64,000 nt of DNA from Strongylocentrotus droebachiensis (GCA_035222895.1 JAVYIG010000117.1:248001-312000); one strand, 5' to 3'. Counted from the stretch's first letter, positions 42,845-55,145 are shown. Notes: generated by a model from the letters alone, not told the origin. A program made the numbers and translations.

Positions 42845-43345
42845 AGGTATTACAAAGTTTTGGGAAAAATTGAAAAATGGGTGGATAGTGATTCTTTACA
42901 ATTTTGATATATTTGGATGCCCCTGTGGATGTATGAAAAACACCAGAAATTTAAGCCCTTAAAACACTTCTGCTTTCGAGAAAAATTGAATATGTAGATT
43001 TACCGGTGCTCCGGTAAATTTTGATAAATTTCAAATAGCTCCTACGGCCGTACAATGGTAGCTGCGACCAAGAACATCTCAGAGTATGTAGTTCTGGTAT
43101 ATAATTTCCGGACGACAATAGCTAATCGGTCGATTTTAGTCAATAAACATTGTTTTATAGCTCAATTAATATCTTGACCTTGAGAGGGAGCTATTCAACA
43201 TAAAGTGTTTATTATTTACAATTTCATAACTTTAGAGTCGATTTCGACCGCGACAACGATCACTGAATATTGTAGGATCGTATCTGCTTCCAATATGATA
43301 ATTTGAACCAAATTCATGACCCCATACCAAAACTTTGTATTACCT
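42845..43345. mobile_element. TTAA family 2 MITE, inverted copy
   Basis: TTAA lies at 42841-42844 and 43346-43349; ends AGGTATTACAAAGTTTTGG and CCAAAACTTTGTATTACCT. It is the reverse of 28398-28899 with nearly equal length (501 versus 502 bp). Confidence 0.88.
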
Positions 43346-43517
43346 TTAACTACTCTCACCGGGCTCTCATCATTAATTTTTCTCTTTTTTTTTTTTTTTT
43401 TTTTGATGGTGAATTATTTGGGGGGGGGATGATTTTACAGGCCATCCCCCCACCTGAAATATTGGGGGGGATATATTCCCCCATCCCCCCCCCCCCCCCG
43501 GGATCGACACCCATGAT

Positions 43518-43720
43518 AAGGGGTATCACAACCGGGAGGTTGTGGGTTCGAACCCCGGCCGCGTCATACCAAAAGACGTTAAAATATGGGAGTTGCTGCT
43601 ACCTTGTTTGGCGTTCAACAATGAGGGATAGAGCAACGTCGATCGGGCGCTGCTCAGTGGCTGCCGGGCTGCTAATTTTCAATAGGGCAAAAAAAAAATC
43701 CGTTTCGGTTTAATAACATT
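43518..43720 (+). repeat. tRNA-derived SINE, second family
   Basis: TCACAACCGGGAGGTTGTGG and GGTTCGAACCCCGGCC form the box B half of a tRNA; box A is not recognisable. The body reads GTTGCTGCTACCTTGTTTGG and AGTGGCTGCCGGGCTGC. Poly-T and G/C tracts precede it (43380-43500). Confidence 0.55.
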
Positions 43721-43743
43721 TGGAGTGGACTATGATTATTAGT

Positions 43744-43776
<33 letters not shown>

Positions 43777-44034
43777 GCCCTCTGCCCCCGTAATTTGTAA
43801 GGGGAATTTATCCAAATAATTTTTGTTACTCTATTTCGTTTGTTTGAATGTATTCAATCGGATAAAGACTTCGTCGTTATCTCGCTTTTGTTCACACTCA
43901 AAACGCTCTGCTAAATAATCGCATTAGTGAGATCGCGATCAGGGTCTCACTTTTTTGTGAGAATTTTAGGTTTACATAAAAAATGTGAGATTTTGACAGC
44001 GATTCACAGATCTATTTTTTAATCTCACACATTT

Positions 44035-44400
44035 TTGGTTCTAGGTCAATTACCCCCTGGACAATCATCACCTGGCCAATTACCAGCGGGACAATTACCC
44101 CCCAAGCACAATTACCCCCATGAAAATTACCCCCTCCGACAATTACCTCCCGTGGACAATTACCCCCCGGAAAATTACCCCCTATACGACAATTTTCGGG
44201 GGGGGGCAATTTGTTCTCGGGGTGGCTGTCCTTGTTTGCCCTTGAGAAAGGGGAGGGGGTAACTGTCCTGGGGGGTAATCTTTTTGGGGGGTACTTGTCC
44301 TAAGGGTGGTTGTCCTTGGTGGGGGGGGGGTATTGTCCTTTGAGGGTAGTTTTTCGAGGGAGTAAGTTTCCGGGGGGAAACATTTCTCTGTGTGATCCCA
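44035..44400. repeat. degenerate ACAATTACCCCC repeat in two opposite halves
   Basis: 44045-44195 holds about nine copies of a 12-16 bp motif like GGACAATTACCCCC. 44210-44385 holds the reverse form (GGGGGTAATTGTCC-like), so the block is a large imperfect palindrome. No known element recognised. The next stretch, 44400-45350, shows no gene or clear repeat. Confidence 0.75.
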
Positions 44401-45351
44401 CATTTGTTATTAGATGATGATGATGATGGTGCCGTTATCATGACGATAATATCCATCCTTATCATTTAATTGTTGATGGACTTTGCTTCGTTGTTCTCAT
44501 GAAGCATGATGATACATGTATAAAGCTTTTTAAATTGAAAGAAAGTCATTCTTCGTTATCAGTAACTATGACAGATATTGATATATGTACATTTAGTATT
44601 TAGATTGTATATTTCAAATGCTATATTAATTCCGATCAAAGGTTATTATTTAACAAGGAATTCAATCTTGTAATACAGGCTATGTAAATATTCTTTGACA
44701 CGGCCGCCTGTTCTTGTGAAAATGACATTGCTCTTGCCCTACTTTCGACAAAGGTTTTTTGCACAAACTTTGTCGATTTCAGGTTAAATTGCAGGTGGGC
44801 AGACATAGCTCCCAATCATAATATTCAGCTCGGTCTATCGTCGGTCTGGCGTTGGTCTCGTCGGTCAGACTGCGGCATATATAGAGGCATTACTTGTCAC
44901 GACATGTTCGTATCTGTTGTAGCAAAATTATATAAAATTTTCCTGCTCGACGCACGCAAGACATGCTGATGAACAAGATATAAGGGTGGAAAGAAGGGAC
45001 TAGAGATCTAGAACTTTGCTAATATCGTGCTGGTGCACAAAAGGAGCATAGTCGCTGTGGCAAAGCTATAGAAATTGAGGTGAGTGGAGTCCCTTTTCTT
45101 GTTTTGAAGTTTGAGGTTCAGGTTCTGTTTCAGTTTATTCTTTCATATTTTTATTTTTATTTTACAATTATGTTCACACAAAATTAATGGTGCTAACAAG
45201 CAAACATGAATTCTGTTGTCAAATATAAAACAGAAAATAAGTAACTCATAACTACTTTGCACGGAGTGTTGATAGAATTGAACTTAAAGAAAAGTGAATT
45301 CAATATGGAGGGGCCTTAGATAAATAACCACTTGTAATTCATAAACCCCAC

Positions 45352-48300
45352 AGTCAGGTGGCTTAAGCGTCAAATTTATCGATTATCGTTACCAGCCGGA
45401 TACAAGCGCCATTTTTGGTACAGGGCTTCCTTAGGACCTACTGAACGATATTAGGGTAGGAGCCCCCGGCAAAAAATTCAAATAGGGGTGTGGTGGGCGG
45501 GGGCGTCGTCCCAGAGCCCCCAAATAAGAAATAAGGTGAAATAACATTGATTTGTTGTTGTACAAACGCAATTTTTGGTACAGGGCTTCCTTAGGACTTA
45601 CTGAACAATATTAGGATAGAAGCCCCCTGTAAAAATTGCATGTAAGGGCGTTGTGGGCAGGGGCATCGTTCCACAGCCCCCAAATAAGAAATAAGGTAAA
45701 ATAACATTGATTTGTTGTTGTACGAATGTAATGTTTGGTACAGGGCTTCCTTAGGACCTTTTGAACATTGTGAGGGTTGGAGCCCCACCAAAATAATTAT
45801 AAAGGTGCGATTTGGGGGCGGGGGCGTTGTCCCAAAGCCCCCAAATAAGAAATAAAGTAAAATAACATTGATTTGTTGTTGTAAAAAATGCAATTTTGGG
45901 TACAGGGATTCCGTATGACCTTCTGAACGATGTGAGGCTAGGAGCCCCCGGCATTGTATTCATATATGTGTGAATGGGGGCGGGTCGTCGCGCCAGAGCC
46001 CCCATGTTATATATAATGTAAGATCACATTGGTTTGTGGTTAAACGACTGCCTGTATTTGGTACAGGGCTCTCGAAGGACCTTCTGAACGATATTAAGGA
46101 AGGAGCCCCTGAAAAAACATTCACATAAGTGTGAAGGGAGCAGGGCGTTGTACCAGAGCCCCCATATAATCACGTTAATTTGTTTTACCTGAATAGTTTG
46201 CATACTCTGGGGGTAGACTGTTGTGAATTTCCAGTAAATAGTCCTATCCCAAATAACAACAGAACACGGTCATACAGTAAATTATGTTAAGGGGGTGTAT
46301 ATAGCTTCGCAAACTGATCTACATGGCAATGCCACTGTATTTTTATATTTTAAACATTGGAATGTAATACTAAATCAGTACCTTTTCTATTTAAAATAGA
46401 TTTAAGAAAAGAAGAAATAATTCATAATTCATGATGCATGCGGAAGGGTTGGTTTATACAGCTATAAAAGCCCTCCTCCTAACACACTCTTTGCACCACT
46501 TAATGTCGAACCAATCGAAGGCATGAAACCCTCATGACCCCTCGCCTGTAATTCAACAATTTGCAGCAAGAGGTTTTCATGCCAAGTAAAGGCCCCAAGG
46601 ATGAACGATCAGCAAAGGAGTGGAGAGATCACATGCTGAAAAAGAGCCCTACTTTCAGGTTCTCGGACCAGATCATGACATATATTCATCTTCATCAGAG
46701 CTCACAGAGAGAAAAAAAATCCCAGTGTATGTGAAGGTCCTTTGCCTTGGACCATGTAAACTACTCCAGGTGGACGCCTGTCCACATTTGAGATATGAAA
46801 TCTTTACCAGCCACTGTCAAGAAGAAGTTTGATCAACACTCACACTGGGTTTTTTCCAAAACATCAAACGAGCTTTCTTTGATTCATTTTGAAAAGGCCC
46901 ATGAGCAAGAGAACAAGATTGTGAAGGTGCAGGTGGCGCTATTGGACTCCTGGAAAACCCTGCTGCTCTCTGGACCAGAAATGGCTAGAATGCTGAAAGA
47001 GTTTGAGGAGGAATACTTCACGGAAGATGATATGGAGAATCCTAAGATCTTCCAGCACCATGAGCAAGGTCTCTTATCACAGAAATCGTTCCAGAAACAA
47101 TCAATACCCTCCTCAGGCAAACGGGTAGTCCATTTTCGGATGAGTTTAATGATCTGGTACCGCTTGACAATTGCAAATGCACAGACAGAGCCGTTGTTAC
47201 CACAGTCCACACTCTGGAGGATACTAGAAGGAAACAGTACCAAGAGTTTTTCAAGACTGTGCTTGATGAGCACACCCACTCAATCTACGATCCAATCAAG
47301 AAAAACTCACTGACTCTCTTCAGAAATTCCAACTGCAAGATAGTTCAGAAGAAAGACAAGAATATCAAAGTGCTTCATAACAATGTAGCATTATTTGACC
47401 AACTCTACATCGCTCTTCTCTCTCAGACTTCGGTTCTGATCTTCATCTACCAGGTACAAAGTCTGACCTGCTGGATTGCCTTGGGCAGCCTGACCAACCA
47501 GAGCCACCATCAGCATATTGCTGTAAAGTCTTTGATGGAGCTGTCATCGTCCACTGTCTGCCTGTTATCGGCATCAGAACTTTGATGGGTACGCCAACGA
47601 AGTCTTCCTTCCATAACACGAGAAGCAACTGCAGACTACCAAGAGATAAGATCTTGTGCGGGACACTTAATACATTCTAGACAGTTAGAAAGTCAGAGTA
47701 TACCCATACAAAAGAGAGGAACTGGCATCCATAGGAAAGTGTCTTGATGTTGTAGTCATCCGTGTCGGCAAATTCTATGATCTCCTCAAGACTCAACCAT
47801 TAACTGACATCTGGGTGGCTAAGGTATGGGGAAGAAATACAGATACTTTCACATCAATGCCATCTGTAGGAGTTTGGGAGAGCCAATGTCACAAGTACTT
47901 CCAGTGTTACACTCATATTCGGGTTGCGACACGACACCAGCATTTCATGGCACGGGAAAGAAGTTAGTCTGGCAGGCTTGAAAAGTGTACGATGATGCCA
48001 CAGAGACATTTTGCTTATCTAGCCAGGCATCCCTTTTAGAAGATTACCGTTGACTCTGAGCCTTTCCAGGTTCTTGAAAGACAAACCGAGTCCATCAATC
48101 TCCACCAATGAGACAAGGAGAAAGCCTCCAGTACGACGCCCCGCCCCAAAATCACACATTATATGAATATATTGTTGGAGGCTCCAACCCTAATATCGTT
48201 CAGTAATTCCTTAAAAGCCCTGTACCAAATATGGCATGTGTACAACACCAAATCCATGTAATGAATTTCTTTTAAGTAGTATTCAGTATTCAGGTAGAAA

Positions 48301-49137
48301 AAAAATAAATGGGATTATGCACTGTATATGATGTGGGGGCTCCGGAACAACGCCCCTGCCCCTTCACTCTTAAGTGAATGTTTTTTAGGGTCTCCTTCCT
48401 TAATGTCGTTCAGTAGGTCCTAACCTAAGAGAGCCCTTAACCAAAAACAGACGGTCGTATAAACACATACCCATGTGATCTTACATTATATATAACATGG
48501 GGGCTCTGGCACGACGCCCTGCCCCCATTCACACATATATGATTATAATGCTGGGGGCTCCTACCCTTACATCGTTCAGAAGGTCATAAGGAATCCCTGT
48601 ACCCAAAATTGCATTTTTACAACAACAAATCAATGTTATTTTACTTTATTTCTTATTTGGGGGCTTTGGGACAACGCCCCCGTCCCGATTCGAACCTTTA
48701 TAATTATTTTGGTGGAGCTCCAACCCTCACAATGTTCAGAAGGTCCTAAGGAAGCCCTGTACCAAACATTACATTCGTACAACAACAAATCAATGTTATT
48801 TTACCTTATTTCTTATTTGGGGGCTGTGGAACGATGCCCCCGCCCACCACGCCCTTACATGCAATTTTTGCAGGGGGCTTCCATCCTAATATTGTTTTGT
48901 ATGTCCTTAGGAAGCCCTGTACCAAAAATTACATTTGTACAACAACAAATTAATGTTATTTCACCTTATTTCTTATTTGGGGGCTCTGGGACGACGCCCC
49001 CGCCTACCACACCCCTATTTGAAATTTTTGCCGGGGGCTCCTACCCTAATATCATTCAGTAGGTCCTAAGGAAGCCCTGTACCAAAAATGGCGCTTGTAT
49101 CCGGCCGGTAACGATAATTTCACTAAGCCACCTGACT
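45352..49137. mobile_element. DNA element with long inverted repeats and decayed ORF
   Basis: The left end AGTCAGGTGGCTTA and right end TAAGCCACCTGACT are inverted, and the arms (45352-46180 and 48150-49137) mirror each other over 0.8-1 kb. Each arm is 5-6 tandem units of about 150 bp (GGTACAGGGCTTCCTTAGGA, AGCCCCCAAATAAGAAATAA). The centre holds a broken coding region. No target duplication found, so the superfamily is open. Confidence 0.8.
46600..48010 (+). pseudogene. decayed ORF of the long-inverted-repeat element
   Basis: Broken into several frames. 46795-47080 reads KKFDQHSHWVFSKTSNELSL and LLDSWKTLLLSGPEMARMLK; 47259-47450 reads KKDKNIKVLHNNVALFDQLY; around 47915 HSYSGCDTTPAFHGTGKKLV ends at a stop. 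The SGCDT...GKK motif is one I associate with an uncharacterised protein family common in invertebrate genomes. Function unknown; a transposon protein is inferred from the inverted arms. Confidence 0.6.
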
Positions 49138-49369
49138 AGCCATGCGTGATCTAATGAATAAATTGTATATACATACAAAATTAACGTGAACTTAAGTAAT
49201 TATTCGCATTAAAAAATGGCAATAGATGTTAGTGTCAAACTAGTAAAATAATCTTCACATTATTATTCGATAAATTTGTGTTTTGTTACCCACTAATAAA
49301 TATATTTAATTTTGGAAGCGAAATGAGATTTATCTTACACCTAAAACCAATAGTAGCCTTTACCCTAAT

Positions 49370-50808
49370 AAGGCCGGGGGCCATTATGCCCCCCCCCCCC
49401 TCCACGATTTGTCTGATTGTTCGGGAACGCATATGGATGGCGCCCCGCCGCACAGTGGGCCAGGGAGGAACCAAAGTGCGCCAAAACTCATGTTTGGGGA
49501 TTTATTTTTTATAAATCCAGAGGAAATGTTTGGATTTCCAGGGATTTTCGTTTAAATTTTATTACCAACATTTTTTCTGATGTCTAAGCTTTAAGTTGAT
49601 ATCAGATTTGGCTGCCCGTTATTAGTTTAGAGCCGTTTTCCTTGCAACATTGCCCCGAAAAAAATGTGTTTATTTTGGTCCGCGGTGTCAGAACAGTTTC
49701 ACGCGCCCCCTCGCGCCGTGATTTATGACCACGAATCCTTCATGTTTCAGCCGCGGAACCCAAAAACCCACATTTTTCGGGGCAATGTGGCAAGGGAAAT
49801 CGGCTCTAACATAACAACGGGCAAGATCGGGCAGCCAAATTTGGTATCAACTTAAAGCTTAGACATCAGAGAAAATGGTAGTATTAAAATTTAAGCGGTA
49901 CACCGCGGATATCTAAACATTTCTTCTGGATTTATAAAAAACATGGATAATTAGTCCATTTTTCAGTGAATTACCCTATAAAATATCATGAAGATTGTGT
50001 TTCTATTAATTTTAACCCATTCATTCAACGAAATGAACTATCAGGAATATGTGAGAGCAATTTCAAATCAATAACTTAAAAACTTCATGTTGAATTGAAA
50101 GATTTATAAAATAAGTCACTTTTGCACTAAAACTGTGAATATGTAGGCTTTTGCTGTTTGAAGTAGTAAATTTATACCCTTATTGTGCATACCGGAATTA
50201 AATATTTCACTGAGGTATTCCTCTATGTATTACCTTTCAACTGGACAAGAAAGTTGGAAAATAAAAATCACCCAAACTTAGTTTTGGCGCACTTTGGTTC
50301 CTCCCTGGCCCACTGTGCGCCACTCGCTGACTTTTTTGCCTTTAGAGTCTTGCGCATCTTTAAACAAAATAAATTGACAATTGGACCTACAGTTACAAGG
50401 TCACGTGACCTTTTGTCTTTGCATGTCAGCCCGAAAATCGCTAATTTTTGTGATTTGTGTACAAAATATATGGAAATGTCATATTTCCTAAAAATAGCTC
50501 TAACAATGGTTATTGGGTCTTGTTTAAAGTTTAGGTGGTTGTTTTCGGAGTCAAAATAATTGAATTGTAGTAAGAAATTAAATGAAACAACAAAAACAAT
50601 AAAATACTTAAGTTAAAAAAAAAACGAATTGCATATTAGAAATTATCAAAACAAGAGATAACATAAGGAAGAGATAACCAAATTTTGTTGTCGTATTATT
50701 ATTCCAAATGGTCTAATGAATATATGTAGTGAAAAGAATGCTTAAATATGAATAATATATGATTTATGGATAAAATATTTGCATAAATTACCATAAATAT
50801 GCAAATGG

Positions 50809-50840
<32 letters not shown>

Positions 50841-50998
50841 CAAAAATCGAAATTACCATATTATTCTATACACTTCACTTGACATGCGTGCAAATTTTCG
50901 CGGAGAACGGCCGTTTTACGGTCGAGATCTTAAGGGGGGCCATAATGGCGCCCCCCCCCCCCCCCCGGCCGTACTAAGACCTCAAATAGCCCGGCCTT
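49370..50998. mobile_element. G-tract element with nested fold-back elements
   Basis: Outer ends AAGGCCGGGGGCCATTATG (left) and CCCGGCCTT (right, with GGGGGGCCATAATGGCG) are roughly inverted. Inside, 49456-50317 has nearly perfect inverted ends: CACAGTGGGCCAGGGAGGAA and TTCCTCCCTGGCCCACTGTG. Inside that, 49509-49938 is a palindrome with arms of about 200 bp. No ORF. Confidence 0.65.
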
Positions 50999-51184
50999 CG
51001 TATGGAGTTTTCTGTCTTTGGATAAAATGACTGTTCATTCAAAGTTTGCACTGTCTAACAAAAAAAAGAAAAAAAAAGATGCAGAGTATAGAATAGCCAA
51101 GAATAAAGATAGACTAGCTTTTCATTTTCAAAAGTGGAAGATAGACTTTTACTCACTGATGTTCAGATCATAAACAATTGAAAA

Positions 51185-51785
51185 ACATGTTGTTCTAGCA
51201 TCAATTCTAATTGTGCTTGTTTACATTATATTCCTCTATTGACACTTGTCTTAACTATTTTTGTTTACATGACTTTGTATATCTTATTCATTGTGATTGT
51301 TCTCTGATTTTGATCAATACAAATTGGAATTTTTGTAAAGGGTCTAAATTACTCCTTATACGCTTCATGACTTGTGTAAAGGGGCATGAAGCCAAAAAGC
51401 ACGATCGAGTGTCTACTTTTGTCAACAATGCCAGAAATTTGAGGATCTTGAAACAGAATTTAAATCATGAAGAAATATTAAATGGATCATGACAGATTCA
51501 TCAGATCCCGTATTGAAACAAATACTTAAACCCCCTATGCACGGATTTGCAAGCCCTCAAAAATTTCTCTCAACATATTTTATCTGTAGCAGCAAGATCC
51601 GTTTTGAAAGTATTCGCAGAATTTCAGAAATTTAAAGCCCTCGTTACAAACAAAAAACGTTCGAGAATTATTTGGTCAGGTCCTGATACCTCTTGCTATA
51701 AAAATAAACAACATTTCAATTCAAAGATCCTACTTATCTCATCAGAAAATATAAATATTATTACAAATGAAAATCACAGATAGAC
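51185..51785. repeat. repeat shared in reverse with 61440-61720
   Basis: GGGGCATGAAGCCAAAAAGC, CACGATCGAGTGTCTACTTT and CAAGCCCTCAAAAATTTCTC are mirrored at 61500-61716. The preceding 51000-51184 is AT-rich without features. Confidence 0.65.
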
Positions 51786-51984
51786 TCCCCGTTGTATTGT
51801 ATGAGTATAAGTTGCCCGAGTACTGTATATGAAAGTTTCAGAATTGTCGGGAAGCTGCAATCCCGTCCCATTTCAGAAGTAAATTTCAGACGTGTAGGGG
51901 CATGTTTTTTATGACTACCGTTAAGACGATGATATCAAGTCAATATGAATTGATTAAACAAATAAACAGGACTAATCAAAGTAA

Positions 51985-53338
51985 CATTTTGTTTGTCTTC
52001 ATAATCTACAGACAACTGAATCGAAAAGCAAGGTATCAAATCGAAAGATGGCAACGACTGATGACTACAAGATCACCGCGGAGGAAGCGTTCTGTTTCCT
52101 GCGCGACGTCTTGCAGATAGAATCTGCAGAAACCAAGCTTCAGGCAAACAAGGTCACTTTCCTGGATGAGTTCATCAAAGCTATGGAACATCACATCCCC
52201 TACCAAACTATCAAAGGAATCGCAACACCCGAGGGTAACCGTCGCTTACCAACAGCAGCGGACATCAAGACGGATATCATCTCGAAAGTGGGAGGCCTTT
52301 GTTACCAAATTCAGATTTTCTGCTGGATGTTGCTGCGTGCCTTAGAGTTCGATGTTCATCTGACACCGGGCGATGTGATACATATAAAAAATGTCCACGT
52401 TGCAGTTGTCCTCAACGGCGTTACCTACCAGGGTTCGAAGCACTTACTCGAAGTTGGGCTCGGCTATCCTACCTTCCAATTGATCCCGCTAAATTTTGAA
52501 CACTCTTCACCTGAATATTGTGATTCTTATATGCGATATCGGTTCGTGCACCAGCGAGAGGGTAGTATCATCTTCCAGCCCAGGACAGACTCCGTTCCAT
52601 CACTGGCATGCCAGTTTCCAGAATTCATCAACGACGAGTGGTTTTCCCTCGTCTTCATTCGTACTGACCAATCTGTTAGTGTCTCTCATTTCGACTGTGC
52701 AATGATGAATGTTTTTACCGTAGTTAACGAGGTATTTTTCCTTACCAGCTTGCGTTGCGTGGCTTACCCTAACGGTCGTCTCGTTTGCATCAATGATTCA
52801 AAACTAAAGCTGGAGGATGAAGCACACCAGATGCAGGTTTCTCACTTCCGGTCAAATAACGAGATTATAGAAGCCTTCGCGCGTTATTTCCCTCAATTTC
52901 CTGAAGACATGATCAACGCTGCTATGGAGAATATTCAATTCAAACTGCCATAGGAAATAGAGGCCATGATCCATCTAGCATTGTAGCCTAGCAACGGGTT
53001 CTGACCACTTGACCGAAGGCCCGAAAGACCGAACATGAAAAAGGTTCCGCGAGACCGTAAGTTCCTATCGACCGCGCGTGTAAATTATGCCGCAAGCTAT
53101 CCATCTAGGCCGACTTTCGGCTGCGTATGGTTGACAAAATAGACATCAATTTTATGTCCCGTTCACAAGACAATAAATAAATGATAATAAAGACCCTAGT
53201 GCAAACAAATTCATAATGATTTCTTTTTTTAGTATGCATTATTGCAGCTGTGGAAGTTTTCATTAATTTTGCTGATGTTAAAGGTGCCTATAAAAGAATT
53301 GTCTCGGTGCTAAAAGATTGTTTCATCAGACAATCAAC
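51985..53338. repeat. left arm of the NAT inverted duplication
   Basis: It mirrors 56748-58105. Besides the gene, 5' flank (CTTCATAATCTACAG), 3' flank (AGGCCATGATCCATCT, ACCACTTGACC) and distal part (TTCATCAGACAATCAA) are all shared. The spacer is 53339-56747. Confidence 0.88.
52048..52953 (+). CDS. arylamine N-acetyltransferase-like protein, Asp-to-Glu copy
   Basis: Intact single-exon ORF of 301 residues, the usual NAT length (about 280-290 plus). NATs move acetyl from acetyl-CoA to arylamines through a Cys-His-Asp triad in the cytosol. Here HHIPYQTI (49-56) fits the family's IPFENL block; KVGGLCYQ places nucleophile Cys85; NVHVAVVLNG places His117; LLEVGLGYP puts Glu135 where Asp is expected (family DVGFG). 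The C-terminal lid is less conserved. The ATG was chosen because both copies keep it. TCTACAG at 52011 may be the acceptor of a 5' UTR intron, a usual NAT gene layout. Retained activity is uncertain. Confidence 0.85.
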   Translation: MATTDDYKITAEEAFCFLRDVLQIESAETKLQANKVTFLDEFIKAMEHHIPYQTIKGIATPEGNRRLPTAADIKTDIISKVGGLCYQIQIFCWMLLRALEFDVHLTPGDVIHIKNVHVAVVLNGVTYQGSKHLLEVGLGYPTFQLIPLNFEHSSPEYCDSYMRYRFVHQREGSIIFQPRTDSVPSLACQFPEFINDEWFSLVFIRTDQSVSVSHFDCAMMNVFTVVNEVFFLTSLRCVAYPNGRLVCINDSKLKLEDEAHQMQVSHFRSNNEIIEAFARYFPQFPEDMINAAMENIQFKLP

Positions 53339-53559
53339 AAATTTAATGATCCAAATTTACTAATGTAAGGACTTAGTCTTCATTTCAAGGCTATTTTGTG
53401 GTGACGTACCCTTTTTAATGAAAAGAGCCAAAGTAATAGTATATTCAAAAAAGGTTACTCACGTGAACAGGGAAATTAAAGGCCAATTTCTTTACTTACA
53501 TCTTTTTCCAAAATATTAGAAAAAAAGTTGTGTATGCACGAACTATACATTTCCTTAAT

Positions 53560-54290
53560 ACACAACACAATTAACTAATAGTTATGTTCAATTTGGATTT
53601 AGAAAAAACACTCCACAAGTCATAAAACTGTTTGTGCGATTGATAACTCTTGTCACACAATCGGTTTATTTCTAGACTTTTCAAAGGCGTTCGATACTAT
53701 TGACCATTACATGTCCTTCTTAATAAACGGTCTCACGACGGTGTCAGAGGGAAGGCCCTTGAGTGGTTTAGTAGCTTCCGTTCAGACAGAACTCAATACA
53801 CCTCTGTAAATAACTTCCAGTCATCAATTACAAATATCACCTGTGTGGTGCCTCAAGACTCTCTTCTTGGCCCTCTTCTTTTCATACTATATTATATGAT
53901 TTCAAACGATCATCTAATATTTTATTTTTTCATATTATTTGCTGATGACTCTAATATTTTTCTCTCATGTCATGACCCACAAACTATCTAATACAATTAA
54001 CTCGGAATTAGTTTTGGTTCAAAGTTGGATACAAGCCAACAAACTATCATTGAATATTAAAAAGACAAATTATATGATATTTGGCAACAATATTGATCAT
54101 CTTTACTGGTCCTATTCAAATAAATGGTATCGAACTAGAATGTGTTCAAAGTACAAAATTCCTTGGGATTTATGTTGATCGCAAATTGACATGGAAAATG
54201 CATATTAATTATTTATGTACATTATTATCAAGAAACAATCTCTTTCTCTCTCATTCTACTAATCTAACCTCCTTTTTCTAGAGCTTTTGC
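53560..54290 (+). pseudogene. decayed LINE reverse transcriptase
   Basis: Frameshifted RT pieces in order: LDFSKAFDTIDHY-like text near 53670, FADDSNIF (active site) near 53938, VQSWIQANKLSLNIKKTNY near 54020 and FLGIYVDRKLTWKMHINYL near 54160. Several stops. The strand and order fit the LINE tail at 54925-55145. Confidence 0.75.
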
Positions 54291-54696
54291 AATCATTCAT
54301 TTTCCCTTTTTTGTATCTTTATTTTTGCCTTTTACTATTTTCCTCCATTTTTTCCTCTCTTTTTTATTTTCCCCCAAAACTCTATAATTTTTTAGCTGCA
54401 TATTTGTCTATTTATTGATTTCTAAGCATACTTTGTTCATGTTATATTGTAAAAAAACATCCGAGGAACTAACACCTCAACAAGCTCTGCTTCTAGTTAG
54501 TTCCTCATTTCTCGTGCTTTTTTATTATATTTGTCGTTTCATTGCATATTTTTGTAATATAATTATTCATTGTATTATGTTTTGCATGAGAAATAAAATC
54601 ATATGAATTTGATATCGTTTTAAATGAAATGGTTTAAATGAAAGGCATATTCATATCATTACTGTTGTTTGCCTGTTTAATAGGCTCGGTGTAAAA

Positions 54697-54816
54697 ATGA
54701 CATTTTTACCTCTGACATTTTTACCTCTGACATTTTTACCTCTGACATTTTTACCTCTGACATTTTTACCTCTGACATTTTTTCCTCTGACATTTTTACC
54801 TCTGACATTTTTACCT
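54697..54816 (+). repeat. 15-bp tandem repeat, about 8 copies
   Basis: Copies of TGACATTTTTACCTC run without spacers, with one T-for-A change (TGACATTTTTTCCTC). There is no spacer, so it is not a CRISPR array. Confidence 0.92.
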
Positions 54817-54924
54817 GGCACCGTTTAATATCCCAACTTAATTTTGTTTTGTCATGTACTGTACGTCGCTTTTATGACTGTCATATTATTGTGTTTTTTT
54901 TTTTTTTTAAATATATATATTGTA

Positions 54925-55145
54925 CTGGGGATTAGCCTTGACAGGCCCCTGGCCTTTGCTGGTCCCCCACATGTTATTTAGTTGTTCTGTGTTTATGGAC
55001 ATTAGATTTTGTTCGCTATTTTTTCTCTTAATATTATTGTTTGTTAATGTTGTGTTACTTTGCATTTTGTATATGTCTGAACTTGTATGTATACTTGTTT
55101 TTTATGAACCACATGTGGAAATAAACTTGAACTTGAACTTGAACT
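54925..55145 (+). repeat. LINE 3' tail
   Basis: TTAGCCTTGACAGGCCCCTG and ATGTGGAAATAAACTTGAAC, ending in TTGAAC repeats, are typical of a LINE 3' end. A minus-strand relative lies at 9505-9700. Confidence 0.6.

Noticed and set aside
46795-47313. A host gene of 172 residues
   Set aside because: The frame is broken, the homologous text continues in other frames, and long inverted repeats flank it, so it is treated as a transposon relic.
50185-50559. 124-residue ORF
   Set aside because: It spans the end of a fold-back element and lacks recognisable domain, splice sites or codon bias.
54697-54816. CRISPR-like or regulatory repeat array
   Set aside because: No spacers; it is a simple 15-bp minisatellite.
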